From the NCBI GenBank assembly GCA_003523085.1, contig DPHD01000027.1:1-6181 (forward strand): DNA of 6,181 nt. The letters are read 5' to 3'. The DNA is from Oceanospirillaceae bacterium. GTDB lineage: Bacteria; Pseudomonadota; Gammaproteobacteria; Pseudomonadales; Balneatricaceae. How positions within the stretch are numbered: position 1 is the stretch's first letter; the number at the start of each line of letters is the position of its first letter. Below the pieces are notes generated by a model. That model did not search any database and had not been told where the DNA came from. It saw nothing but the letters and a program-made list of their open reading frames with translations. Both the position numbers and the translations under genes were made by a program. Positions 1-5,770 of this stretch are shown here, piece after piece.

Positions 1-2011
1 ACGAGTGCATTTCACCTTCAATCTCCTCGTTAGGGTAACGTTCCCGCAAGGTGGCCGATGCACTGCGCATTTTCTGAGCCTGAGGGTCACTCGAGGTGCC
101 AAAGTTGGAGTGCGATAACAAAGCAACCTTGGGTTTAATACCGAACTGACGCACGAAGTTCATGCTGGCTTCAGTGCTGGCCACTATGTCTTCTGCCGTC
201 GGATCTACGGTTAAGAAGGCATCGGCCAAAAACAATGGTCCACTAGGCAACAATAGTGCGCACACCGTAGACACGTGGGTGTCTGGCGTTTTTCTGCCTA
301 ACACTTGAAACAAGGTTTTAAAGTGGGTATCAAAGCGCCCTACTTTGCCACAAATCATGCCGTGGGCTTCATCTAAATCCACCATTACCGAAGCTAAGGC
401 CGTGGTATTAGTGCGTATTTCTTGTTTAGCCGTCTCTACCGAGGTGCCCTTACGAGCTACTTTTTTATGATAATGTTGCCAATAGCGGCTGTGCGAGTCA
501 CAATCTACGGGGTCAAATACTTCCACGTCTTCGCCAAGCTTAAAACGTAAACTTAAACGATCGATGGTGGCCTGCATGACGCTTGGGCGACCAATCAAAA
601 TCGGTTTAGCTACGGCTTCATCGACCATGGCTTGCATTGACATGAGTACGTCAACGTTTTCGCCTTCGGCATAGACGATACGGCGTTGTGGGCCCTGCTT
701 GGCCTTTTCAATCATGGGCTGCATGAACAGTCCGGCTTGGTTAACGTAACCTTGCAACTTCACACGATAAGCGTCTAGGTCGTCGATCGGACGAGTCGCC
801 ACACCACTTTCCATGGCGGCTTTCACCACGGCAATAGGCACTTCTTCAATGAGGCGTGGGTCAAACGGTTTAGGGATCAGGTATTCTGGCCCAAAACGGA
901 AATCTTCACCGGCATAGGCTTCTGCCACTACGTCTGTGGCTTCTTTACAGGCGAGGTCGGCAATGGCTTTAACACACGCCATCTTCATTTCTTCGTTAAT
1001 GGTAGTGGCACCACAATCGAGGGCGCCACGGAAGATAAATGGAAAGCACAGCACGTTGTTCACTTGGTTGGGGTAGTCCGAACGTCCGGTGGCCACAATG
1101 GCGTCGGGGCGTACTGCCATGGCTAGTTCGGGCATAATTTCTGGTGTCGGGTTAGCCATAGCCAAAATAAGGGGTTTTGGCCCCATGGTTTTCACCATAT
1201 CTTGGGTTAATACCCCTGGGCCAGATAATCCCATAAATAAATCGGCACCGGCGATGGCATCGGCCAAGGTGCGGTCATCGGTTTCGCGGGCATAGCTTTC
1301 TTTCCACGGATTCATGCCCTGCTCACGGCCTTTGTAGATCACCCCGGAGCGGTCTACCAAGGTGACTTGTTCGCGGGGTAAGCCCATACTCACCAACAAA
1401 TCTAAACAGGCAATGCTGGCGGCACCGGAACCGGAGCCGACCACCTTAATGTCTTTGATACTCTTTTCCACCACCCGTAAACCGTTGTACACCGCGGCGG
1501 CGGCAACAATGGCGGTGCCATGCTGGTCGTCGTGGAACACGGGGATATTCATGCGTTCGCGTAGCTGCTGCTCCACTAAGAAACACTCGGGTGCTTTAAT
1601 GTCTTCTAGGTTGATGGCACCAAAGGTGGGTTCTAGGGAGGCAATGATATCCACCAGCTTATCAACATCGTTTTCTTGGATCTCAATGTCAAAGACGTCG
1701 ATGTTAGCAAACTTCTTAAACAATACCGCCTTGCCTTCCATCACTGGCTTGGAGGCTAATGGACCAATATTACCTAAACCTAACACCGCAGTGCCGTTGG
1801 TAATCACACCCACTAGGTTACCTCGCGCCGTTACCGCCGCGGCCATAGATTCTTCTTCTACAATGGCTTCACAAGCGTATGCCACACCAGGAGAATAAGC
1901 CCGCGATAAATCGCGTTTGTTGGCTAAAGGTTTGGTCGGTTGAATACACAATTTCCCGGGCGTGGGATGGGTATGGTAGCGCATAGCGCTGTCTTTTAAA
2001 GACTCAGGCAT
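1..2011 (-). CDS. maeB: NADP-dependent malic enzyme with phosphotransacetylase-like domain, 3'-truncated by window
   Basis: Catalyses oxidative decarboxylation of malate to pyruvate with NADP reduction, a cytosolic anaplerotic/gluconeogenic step. The frame is open from ATG at 2011 to the window edge, giving about 670 codons; E. coli MaeB has about 759 residues, so roughly 90 C-terminal residues lie outside. Visible motifs: SRAYSPGVA (36-44, catalytic Tyr39), GKAVLFKKFA (93-102, catalytic Lys94), INLEDI (133-138) and HDDQHGTA (160-167) with the metal-binding acidic residues, the Rossmann GSGSGAA (192-198), and GRSDYPNQVNNVL. From about residue 430 comes the phosphotransacetylase-like domain (AKPILIGRP, MICGKVG, ALLSHSNFG near 630-638), which in MaeB proteins is known as a regulatory, acetyl-CoA-sensing region rather than a proven transferase. 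ATG 2011 is preferred over ATG 1984 because AAGGA lies 8 nt upstream. No frameshift is seen. It appears to be transcribed alone. Confidence 0.97.
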   Translation of the reverse strand, partial: MPESLKDSAMRYHTHPTPGKLCIQPTKPLANKRDLSRAYSPGVAYACEAIVEEESMAAAVTARGNLVGVITNGTAVLGLGNIGPLASKPVMEGKAVLFKKFANIDVFDIEIQENDVDKLVDIIASLEPTFGAINLEDIKAPECFLVEQQLRERMNIPVFHDDQHGTAIVAAAAVYNGLRVVEKSIKDIKVVGSGSGAASIACLDLLVSMGLPREQVTLVDRSGVIYKGREQGMNPWKESYARETDDRTLADAIAGADLFMGLSGPGVLTQDMVKTMGPKPLILAMANPTPEIMPELAMAVRPDAIVATGRSDYPNQVNNVLCFPFIFRGALDCGATTINEEMKMACVKAIADLACKEATDVVAEAYAGEDFRFGPEYLIPKPFDPRLIEEVPIAVVKAAMESGVATRPIDDLDAYRVKLQGYVNQAGLFMQPMIEKAKQGPQRRIVYAEGENVDVLMSMQAMVDEAVAKPILIGRPSVMQATIDRLSLRFKLGEDVEVFDPVDCDSHSRYWQHYHKKVARKGTSVETAKQEIRTNTTALASVMVDLDEAHGMICGKVGRFDTHFKTLFQVLGRKTPDTHVSTVCALLLPSGPLFLADAFLTVDPTAEDIVASTEASMNFVRQFGIKPKVALLSHSNFGTSSDPQAQKMRSASATLRERYPNEEIEGEMHS

Positions 2012-2019
2012 CAAGGTGT

Positions 2020-2024
2020 TCCTT
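2020..2024 (-). promoter_or_regulatory. maeB ribosome binding site
   Basis: AAGGA on the minus strand, 8 nt from the ATG at 2011. It decides the start of maeB, because the in-frame ATG at 1984 has no comparable site. Its first two A residues also belong to the TTGCTA/TAGCAA repeat cluster described separately. Confidence 0.7.
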
Positions 2025-2047
2025 GCTATTAGCAACGGGGTTAGCAA
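2023..2047 (-). repeat. TTGCTA repeat cluster abutting the maeB Shine-Dalgarno
   Basis: On the plus strand TTGCTA (2023-2028) and TAGCAA (2030-2035) form a 13-bp palindrome with a one-base centre, and TTAGCAA recurs at 2029-2035 and 2041-2047, a 12-bp period. In the maeB mRNA, the copy at 2042-2047 could pair with 2023-2028 across a 13-nt loop, placing a 6-bp stem directly against AAGGA. The repeats are seen directly. A role as leader hairpin or operator is inferred. Confidence 0.4.
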
Positions 2048-2055
2048 TAAAAGTG

Positions 2056-2089
2056 GCCTACCGCTTAAGGCATCCGCACTATGTCGGAT
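2056..2089 (-). other. Two adjacent short inverted repeats in the maeB leader
   Basis: GCCT (2056-2059) pairs with AGGC (2068-2071) across 8 nt, and ATCCG (2072-2076) pairs with CGGAT (2085-2089) across 8 nt. Each stem is only 4-5 bp, so chance is a real possibility. If transcribed, they would lie in the untranslated leader of maeB. I see no match to a riboswitch that I know. Confidence 0.2.
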
Positions 2090-2114
2090 AGGAGTATCAG
2101 TAGGTCGCAATAGA

Positions 2115-2126
2115 GTAACGTGTTAC
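2115..2126. promoter_or_regulatory. Candidate operator dyad upstream of maeB
   Basis: GTAAC (2115-2119) and GTTAC (2122-2126) are perfect 5-bp arms around a 2-bp centre, about 105 bp upstream of the maeB start. It could be a regulator half-site pair. I cannot name the regulator, and I found no convincing -35/-10 pair nearby to position it. Confidence 0.2.
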
Positions 2127-2169
2127 AAGGCAAAGCAACAGGTTATAAAGAGACTAAATGGTGAATAGT

Positions 2170-2202
2170 GGGCATTATTCTTATGACTAAAGTCTAATAC
2201 CC
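2170..2202 (-). terminator. Terminator-like hairpin beyond the LysR gene
   Basis: Read on the minus strand, GGGTATTA (2202-2195) pairs with TAATGCCC (2177-2170) as an 8-bp stem with one G-U pair. The loop contains a further small GACT/AGTC dyad (2185-2194). It starts 16 bases after the LysR stop codon, which suits a transcript end. No U-tract follows, so it is not a canonical intrinsic terminator; it may instead stabilise the 3' end or be fortuitous. The C-A mismatch on the plus strand means the structure favours minus-strand transcripts. Confidence 0.35.
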
Positions 2203-2218
2203 TTAACTTGATTCAGAT

Positions 2219-3115
2219 TTAACTTTTATCGAACCATTGTTGTAACGCTTTAACCACTAGACGGGTGGGCGAGTGTGGCATTTCATCTTGTCGGCAAACA
2301 CCGGACCAAGATAAATCTAAACCTTTTTCGCCCAACGGCACGGCCACTAAACGACCTGCATTTAGACTTGGCTCTATGGCCCAACGGGACAAAATACTCA
2401 CCCCTTGATCAGCACTCACTAACTCCACAATAGCGCCCACCATTTCGATCACTTTAACCACTTTTGGGGTCACACCCGCTGGCCGCATAAAGCGATCATA
2501 TTCGAACCCCGGGTAAGCATCTCGCCCATAGGTGAGCACTTCTTCGTCTAATAAGTGCTGAGCTTCGATATGTGCATACTGGGCCAAACCATGGGTGGGT
2601 GAAGTTACCAGCACCAATTGATCGTTAAATAGATGGTGCGTATCAAGACCCGGACCCGCAAAAGGCCCCGGAACCAAAACCAGGTCCACCTCGGCCTGTA
2701 ATAAATTTTGCCGAGTATGGGTGCTTGTGGACGCCACCACTTCAACTTGAATATGACTGTGTTTAAGCCGCAAGTATTGCAAAAAATCGGCTAACCAATG
2801 GTAGCTGTTATAAGCCGCAACCCCTATTTTTACGAGGTGTTCTACGTCACTGGCTGTTTGTACAAAACTGTCTTCGGCACGCATCAAGGTGGGTACAACA
2901 TGTTGCGCCACCTGAGTCAAAGACGTACCGGCTGGTGTCAGTAGTAAACGTCGACCTTGGCGCTGAAAGATTGGACCGCCCAGGCGTCGCTCGGCTTCGG
3001 CTAAACGGTGGCTCAAGGCAGACTGGCTCAGGTTAAGTTGGGCTGCTGCACGACTAAGGCTGCCAAAATCATCCATGGCTTTAAGCATTTGCCAATGTTT
3101 TATATCGAGTTTCAT
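2219..3115 (-). CDS. LysR-family transcriptional regulator, MetR-like branch
   Basis: A cytoplasmic DNA-binding regulator of 298 residues, a usual length for the family. The N-terminal winged helix-turn-helix spans about residues 3-62: GSLSRAAAQLNLSQSALSHR (18-37) is the helix-turn-helix, followed by LGGPIFQR (45-52) and LTPAG (59-63). A linker helix leads to a periplasmic-binding-protein-like effector domain from about 92 to 290 (KIGVAAYNSYHWL, EVDLVLVPGP, LVLVTSP). The QSALSH recognition helix and the PAGVTPKV...ADQGVSILSRWAIEP stretch recall MetR, the methionine-biosynthesis activator, but the match is from memory and the effector cannot be assigned. It is divergent from the EamA transporter with 115 bp between them, the common arrangement for a LysR protein that regulates its neighbour and itself. 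The ATG at 3115 has only a weak Shine-Dalgarno (TAAGCG). Confidence 0.95.
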   Translation of the reverse strand: MKLDIKHWQMLKAMDDFGSLSRAAAQLNLSQSALSHRLAEAERRLGGPIFQRQGRRLLLTPAGTSLTQVAQHVVPTLMRAEDSFVQTASDVEHLVKIGVAAYNSYHWLADFLQYLRLKHSHIQVEVVASTSTHTRQNLLQAEVDLVLVPGPFAGPGLDTHHLFNDQLVLVTSPTHGLAQYAHIEAQHLLDEEVLTYGRDAYPGFEYDRFMRPAGVTPKVVKVIEMVGAIVELVSADQGVSILSRWAIEPSLNAGRLVAVPLGEKGLDLSWSGVCRQDEMPHSPTRLVVKALQQWFDKS

Positions 3116-3132
3116 CGCTTATACATGCAGAT

Positions 3133-3145
3133 TATTAATATAATA
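3133..3145. promoter_or_regulatory. Candidate LysR operator (T-N11-A dyad)
   Basis: TATTA (3133-3137), ATA, TAATA (3141-3145) is a perfect dyad that fits the T-N11-A box of LysR-type regulators. It lies 18-30 bp upstream of the LysR start codon and about 85 bp upstream of the transporter start, as expected for an autoregulating, divergent promoter region. The surroundings are very AT-rich, so such a dyad can arise by chance. CATGCA also occurs twice, at 3124-3129 and 3165-3170. Confidence 0.35.
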
Positions 3146-3171
3146 TGCTTATTATTCACTATTTCATGCAA
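3142..3171 (-). promoter_or_regulatory. Possible promoter of the LysR gene
   Basis: On the minus strand TTGCAT (3171-3166) could be a -35 and CATATT (3147-3142) a -10, with an 18-bp spacer. Matches to the sigma-70 consensus are 3/6 and 4/6, so this is weak. If real, the T-N11-A dyad overlaps its -10 end, which would suit autorepression. I could not identify a convincing promoter for the plus-strand transporter. Confidence 0.2.
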
Positions 3172-3230
3172 GTAAATCCAGATATATTGCTCCCCGTTGA
3201 ACAAATCATTCCAATCGTTAGGGCATAAAC

Positions 3231-4103
3231 ATGAATTCTGGCCAGTTATTAGTAATTACCGCTGCCATCGGTTTTGGACTTAATCCGATGTTGGCCCAAT
3301 TATTGTTAGCCGAAGGACTCAGCCCTCAATTAGTCAGTTTGTATCGTTTTGCTATGCCAGCCCTGATCCTGTTACCTTGGTTAAGGCTAGACCGCACGGA
3401 GTATATTGAAGGCCTGATCATGCTCGCTTTTGGCATCGCTAATGGCTTAGCCATGTTGGCCTATTTTTATGCCATGACACGGGTTCCTATCACCTTAGCT
3501 ATTTTTATTTATTATTCTTACCCAGTGATGAGTTTGCTAGTGGGTTGGTTGGTTTATGGTAAACGGCCAACACCAAACCGAGCCATATCGGCCTTGCTCA
3601 TTATTATCGCCGCGAGTTTAGTTTTCAAACCCAGTATTGTTACAGCCGATCAATGGTTGCCTTTATTAGGGTGTTTTTTAGCCCCCTTAGTCTTCGCTAT
3701 CAGCATTCACTATTGGTCTAACCCACGTCAGGCGTTAGCTCCGCTACAACGCATGCGTTGTGGTCTGCTAGGCCATATAGTGGTGCTGCTACCATTAGCC
3801 TTGCTGAGCCAACCCACAACCTGGTTACCGAACGCTAGCTCAGGGTATTTATGGATCATTGCCCTGGGCGGATTAGCCACCAGTTTGCCCCAATACCTGT
3901 TTACCCTAGGAGCGCCAAAAGTCGGCCCAGAAAAAACCAGCATAGCAGGAGCTATAGAGTTGGTCGTGGCGTTGATTTGTGGCACGATAATCTTGGGTGG
4001 GGTTTTAGATCAGTACCAAATTTGTGCCATGTTATTGGTCATTATGGCCATGTTGATTCGTCACCCACATGGCCAACATCAGGGGCAGTTAAGTCGGTCT
4101 TAA
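3231..4103 (+). CDS. EamA/DMT-family inner-membrane transporter
   Basis: A 290-residue hydrophobic protein with about ten predicted membrane helices (roughly 5-25, 34-51, 61-81, 87-109, 116-133, 141-160, 177-195, 205-223, 238-257, 261-276), the size and topology of the drug/metabolite transporter superfamily with two EamA repeats. The first repeat carries the typical YFYAMTRVP...YYSYPV stretch (78-99) ending in YGKRP. The second has LFTLGAPKVGPEK...GAIELVVAL (224-247), its counterpart. Characterised members export amino acids or other small metabolites; the substrate here cannot be read from sequence. If the divergent regulator is truly MetR-like, a sulfur-amino-acid-related substrate is conceivable (inference only). 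AGGG at 3220-3223, 7 nt before the ATG, supports the start. The last 4 bp overlap the end of the opposing gene, so neither gene has room for its own terminator. Confidence 0.93.
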   Translation: MNSGQLLVITAAIGFGLNPMLAQLLLAEGLSPQLVSLYRFAMPALILLPWLRLDRTEYIEGLIMLAFGIANGLAMLAYFYAMTRVPITLAIFIYYSYPVMSLLVGWLVYGKRPTPNRAISALLIIIAASLVFKPSIVTADQWLPLLGCFLAPLVFAISIHYWSNPRQALAPLQRMRCGLLGHIVVLLPLALLSQPTTWLPNASSGYLWIIALGGLATSLPQYLFTLGAPKVGPEKTSIAGAIELVVALICGTIILGGVLDQYQICAMLLVIMAMLIRHPHGQHQGQLSRS

Positions 4104-4669
4104 ATGTTGCGTGCCATGTTATAAAACTCAACATTAGGCTGCATGGAGGCAAAGTTGACCATGCGGTTGCTCAAACCAAAAAAGGCAGTAATGGCGGCAA
4201 TATCCCAGATATCTTCGTCGCTAAAACCATGCCCTTGCAAGACAGCGAAATCATCATCGCTGGTGGCTTGAGCATTGTTGGAGATTTTAAGGGCAAAGGT
4301 CAGCATGGCCTTTTGGCGTGGGCTAATATCAGCTTTCAAATAATTAATGGCCACTTGATCGGCCACCAAGGCATTTTTTGCACGTATACGTAATACCGCG
4401 CCGTGGGCCACCACACAATACAAACAACCATTATCGTTGGAGGTAGTGACGATAATCATCTCGCGTTCGGCTTGGCTAAGGCCGCCTTCTTTGTTCATCA
4501 GGGCGTCATGGTAATCCATGAAGGCGCGTAATTCATCGGGTCGATGGCCCATAGCTAAAAACACATTAGGTACAAAACCGGCTTTTTCTTGTACTGCCAT
4601 CACCCGGGTTTTAATGTCTTGGGGTAAATCTGCCAGCTCAGGCACGGGGTATCGACTAATTGGGTTCAT
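4100..4669 (-). CDS. AhpD/carboxymuconolactone decarboxylase-fold peroxidase-related protein
   Basis: A 189-residue all-helical cytosolic protein of the AhpD-like superfamily, close to the 'uncharacterised peroxidase-related enzyme' subgroup by length and motif. The signature is EREMIIV (68-74) followed by CLYCVVAH (82-89): Cys82 and Cys85 form the CxxC redox pair, His89 and the upstream Glu68/Glu70 complete the proton-relay set known from AhpD. It therefore probably reduces peroxides or other electrophiles with a thiol partner; decarboxylase activity is unlikely because CxxC is present. The start is ATG 4669, not the in-frame GTG at 4678: AAGGAG lies 8 nt before the ATG but touches the GTG. 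The gene follows acuI by 12 bp with the Shine-Dalgarno inside the acuI stop, implying one mRNA and translational coupling. The TAA overlaps the TAA of the convergent transporter. Confidence 0.92.
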   Translation of the reverse strand: MNPISRYPVPELADLPQDIKTRVMAVQEKAGFVPNVFLAMGHRPDELRAFMDYHDALMNKEGGLSQAEREMIIVTTSNDNGCLYCVVAHGAVLRIRAKNALVADQVAINYLKADISPRQKAMLTFALKISNNAQATSDDDFAVLQGHGFSDEDIWDIAAITAFFGLSNRMVNFASMQPNVEFYNMARNI

Positions 4670-4677
4670 GGTAAGCA

Positions 4678-4683
4678 CTCCTT
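4678..4683 (-). promoter_or_regulatory. Ribosome binding site overlapping the acuI stop codon
   Basis: AAGGAG on the minus strand, 8 nt from the ATG at 4669. Its first two bases are the last two of the acuI TAA stop (4684-4682). It fixes the start of the peroxidase-related gene and suggests that ribosomes ending acuI help to open this site. Confidence 0.75.
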
Positions 4684-5662
4684 ATGCATTAACATTGACG
4701 ACAAAACGACCACGGGTGCGTCCGTCAATTTGATTTTGAGCTGTTTCTAACGCTTCGGCTAAGGTAATTTCGGTCATTATTTTTTCCAAATGGGTCACAT
4801 CTAAATCTTGGGCTAAGCGGTTCCAAGCGGCTATACGATCCGCCTTGGGGCGATACACACTATCAATACCCGCTAAGGTCACACCGCGTAATATAAATGG
4901 CATCACTGTGGCTGGCAGATCGTACCCCTGAGCTAAGCCACAGGCGGCCACGGTACCACCGTATTTCATGGAGGCACAGATATTAGCCAAAGTGTGACTA
5001 CCCGCCACATCAATGGCCCCAGCCCATCGTTCTTTCGCCAGCGGGCGGCCTTGGTCCGACAGCTCGCTACGATCGAGTACCTCAGCGGCACCCAAGCCTA
5101 ATAAATAATCTGTTTCTTCTGCTCGGCCACTAGAGGCCACCACCGTATAACCCAATTTGGCCAGCAAACTCACCGCAACGCTGCCGACACCACCGGCCGC
5201 ACCGGTGACTAGAACTTCGCCTTGCTCAGGCGTTACACCCTGCTGTTCTAGAGCCATCACGCATAACATAGCCGTATAACCTGCGGTGCCTATGGCCATG
5301 GCTTGTTTGGGTGTGAAGGCGTTAGGTAATGGCACCAGCCAGTCGCCTTTAACACGCGCCATCTGAGCTAAGCCGCCCCAATGCCCTTCTCCTACACCAA
5401 AACCATTCAATACCACTTGGTCACCGGCCTTAAAGTCGGCATGATCACTGTGTTCTACCCTACCCGCAAGGTCTATACCTGGCACCATCGGGAAGCTACG
5501 AACCACAGGCGATGCGCCGGTAATAGCCAGGCTATCCTTGTAGTTAAGGGTTGAATAGTCCACCTTAATCAACACGTCACCTTCCGGCAACTGCGCTGCT
5601 TCAATTTGGCCGAGTTGAGCCCTATAACCCGCGTCATCTTTGTTAATTAATAGTGCTTGCAT
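4682..5662 (-). CDS. acuI: Acryloyl-CoA reductase (NADPH), AcuI/YhdH family
   Basis: A 326-residue zinc-independent medium-chain dehydrogenase/reductase of the YhdH/AcuI type (E. coli AcuI has 324). Characterised members reduce acryloyl-CoA to propionyl-CoA with NADPH, which both detoxifies a reactive electrophile and completes DMSP, acrylate or 3-hydroxypropionate breakdown. The N-terminal GroES-like domain (about 1-115) holds LNYKD (39-43), PGIDLAG (61-67) and GHWGGLAQ (93-100). The Rossmann domain has TGAAGGVGSVAV (153-164) as dinucleotide loop and SSGR (177-180), whose Arg fits binding of the NADPH phosphate. The C-terminal stretch GRTRGRFVV is typical of the family. No structural zinc cysteine cluster is seen. 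The ATG at 5662 has only a weak Shine-Dalgarno. It leads a two-gene operon with the AhpD-like gene. YhdH relatives may have broader quinone/enoyl substrates, so the exact substrate is an inference. Confidence 0.94.
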   Translation of the reverse strand: MQALLINKDDAGYRAQLGQIEAAQLPEGDVLIKVDYSTLNYKDSLAITGASPVVRSFPMVPGIDLAGRVEHSDHADFKAGDQVVLNGFGVGEGHWGGLAQMARVKGDWLVPLPNAFTPKQAMAIGTAGYTAMLCVMALEQQGVTPEQGEVLVTGAAGGVGSVAVSLLAKLGYTVVASSGRAEETDYLLGLGAAEVLDRSELSDQGRPLAKERWAGAIDVAGSHTLANICASMKYGGTVAACGLAQGYDLPATVMPFILRGVTLAGIDSVYRPKADRIAAWNRLAQDLDVTHLEKIMTEITLAEALETAQNQIDGRTRGRFVVNVNA

Positions 5663-5700
5663 GGTTGCTGTCTCAGTGTCATTTCATCCATAGGGTATTT

Positions 5701-5706
5701 ATCATA
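5701..5706 (-). promoter_or_regulatory. Possible -10 element of the acuI operon
   Basis: TATGAT on the minus strand matches 5 of 6 bases of the sigma-70 -10 consensus and would give a leader of about 30 nt before the acuI ATG. No good -35 hexamer is found at the right distance; the strong dyad at 5723-5749 occupies that region, which would suit an activator-dependent or repressed promoter. Confidence 0.3.
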
Positions 5707-5722
5707 ATACGCGCTAATTGAG

Positions 5723-5749
5723 GCATAGATATTAGCCATTTATCTATGC
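5723..5749. promoter_or_regulatory. 27-bp perfect dyad upstream of acuI, candidate operator
   Basis: GCATAGATA (5723-5731) and TATCTATGC (5741-5749) are perfect 9-bp arms around a 9-bp centre; the outer bases 5721-5722/5750-5751 add an A-T and, in plus-strand RNA, a G-U pair. It is the strongest inverted repeat that I see in the window. It begins 21 bases beyond the stop of the flavoprotein gene and 60 bp upstream of acuI. No T-tract follows on either side, so an operator is favoured over an intrinsic terminator, though it could still stabilise the 3' end of the flavoprotein mRNA. Confidence 0.5.
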
Positions 5750-5770
5750 TTAGAGTGCTTTGCATAATCG

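Noticed and set aside
1089..1295. 68-codon plus-strand open frame
   Set aside because: Antisense to maeB, with no ribosome binding site or family resemblance.
1362..1898. 178-codon plus-strand open frame
   Set aside because: It lies wholly antisense to the conserved malic-enzyme domain of maeB, has low-complexity Ser/Thr/Ala composition and no recognisable domain; a shadow of maeB codon use.
3728..3985. 85-codon minus-strand open frame
   Set aside because: Antisense to the second EamA repeat, without motif or ribosome binding site.
3851..4393. 180-codon plus-strand open frame spanning the transporter end and the opposing gene
   Set aside because: It is out of frame with the EamA gene and antisense to the AhpD-like gene, both of which have clear family motifs; the translation shows no domain.
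4670..4678. GTG start at 4678 for the AhpD-like protein
   Set aside because: The AAGGAG motif touches this GTG, leaving no spacing, while it sits 8 nt before the ATG at 4669.
4518..4733. 71-codon plus-strand open frame across the acuI/AhpD-like junction
   Set aside because: Antisense to two well-supported genes and lacking any recognisable feature.
5723..5749. Intrinsic terminator for the flavoprotein gene
   Set aside because: The stem is AT-rich and followed by CTCAATT rather than a T-run on the minus strand, so I list it as a candidate operator instead.
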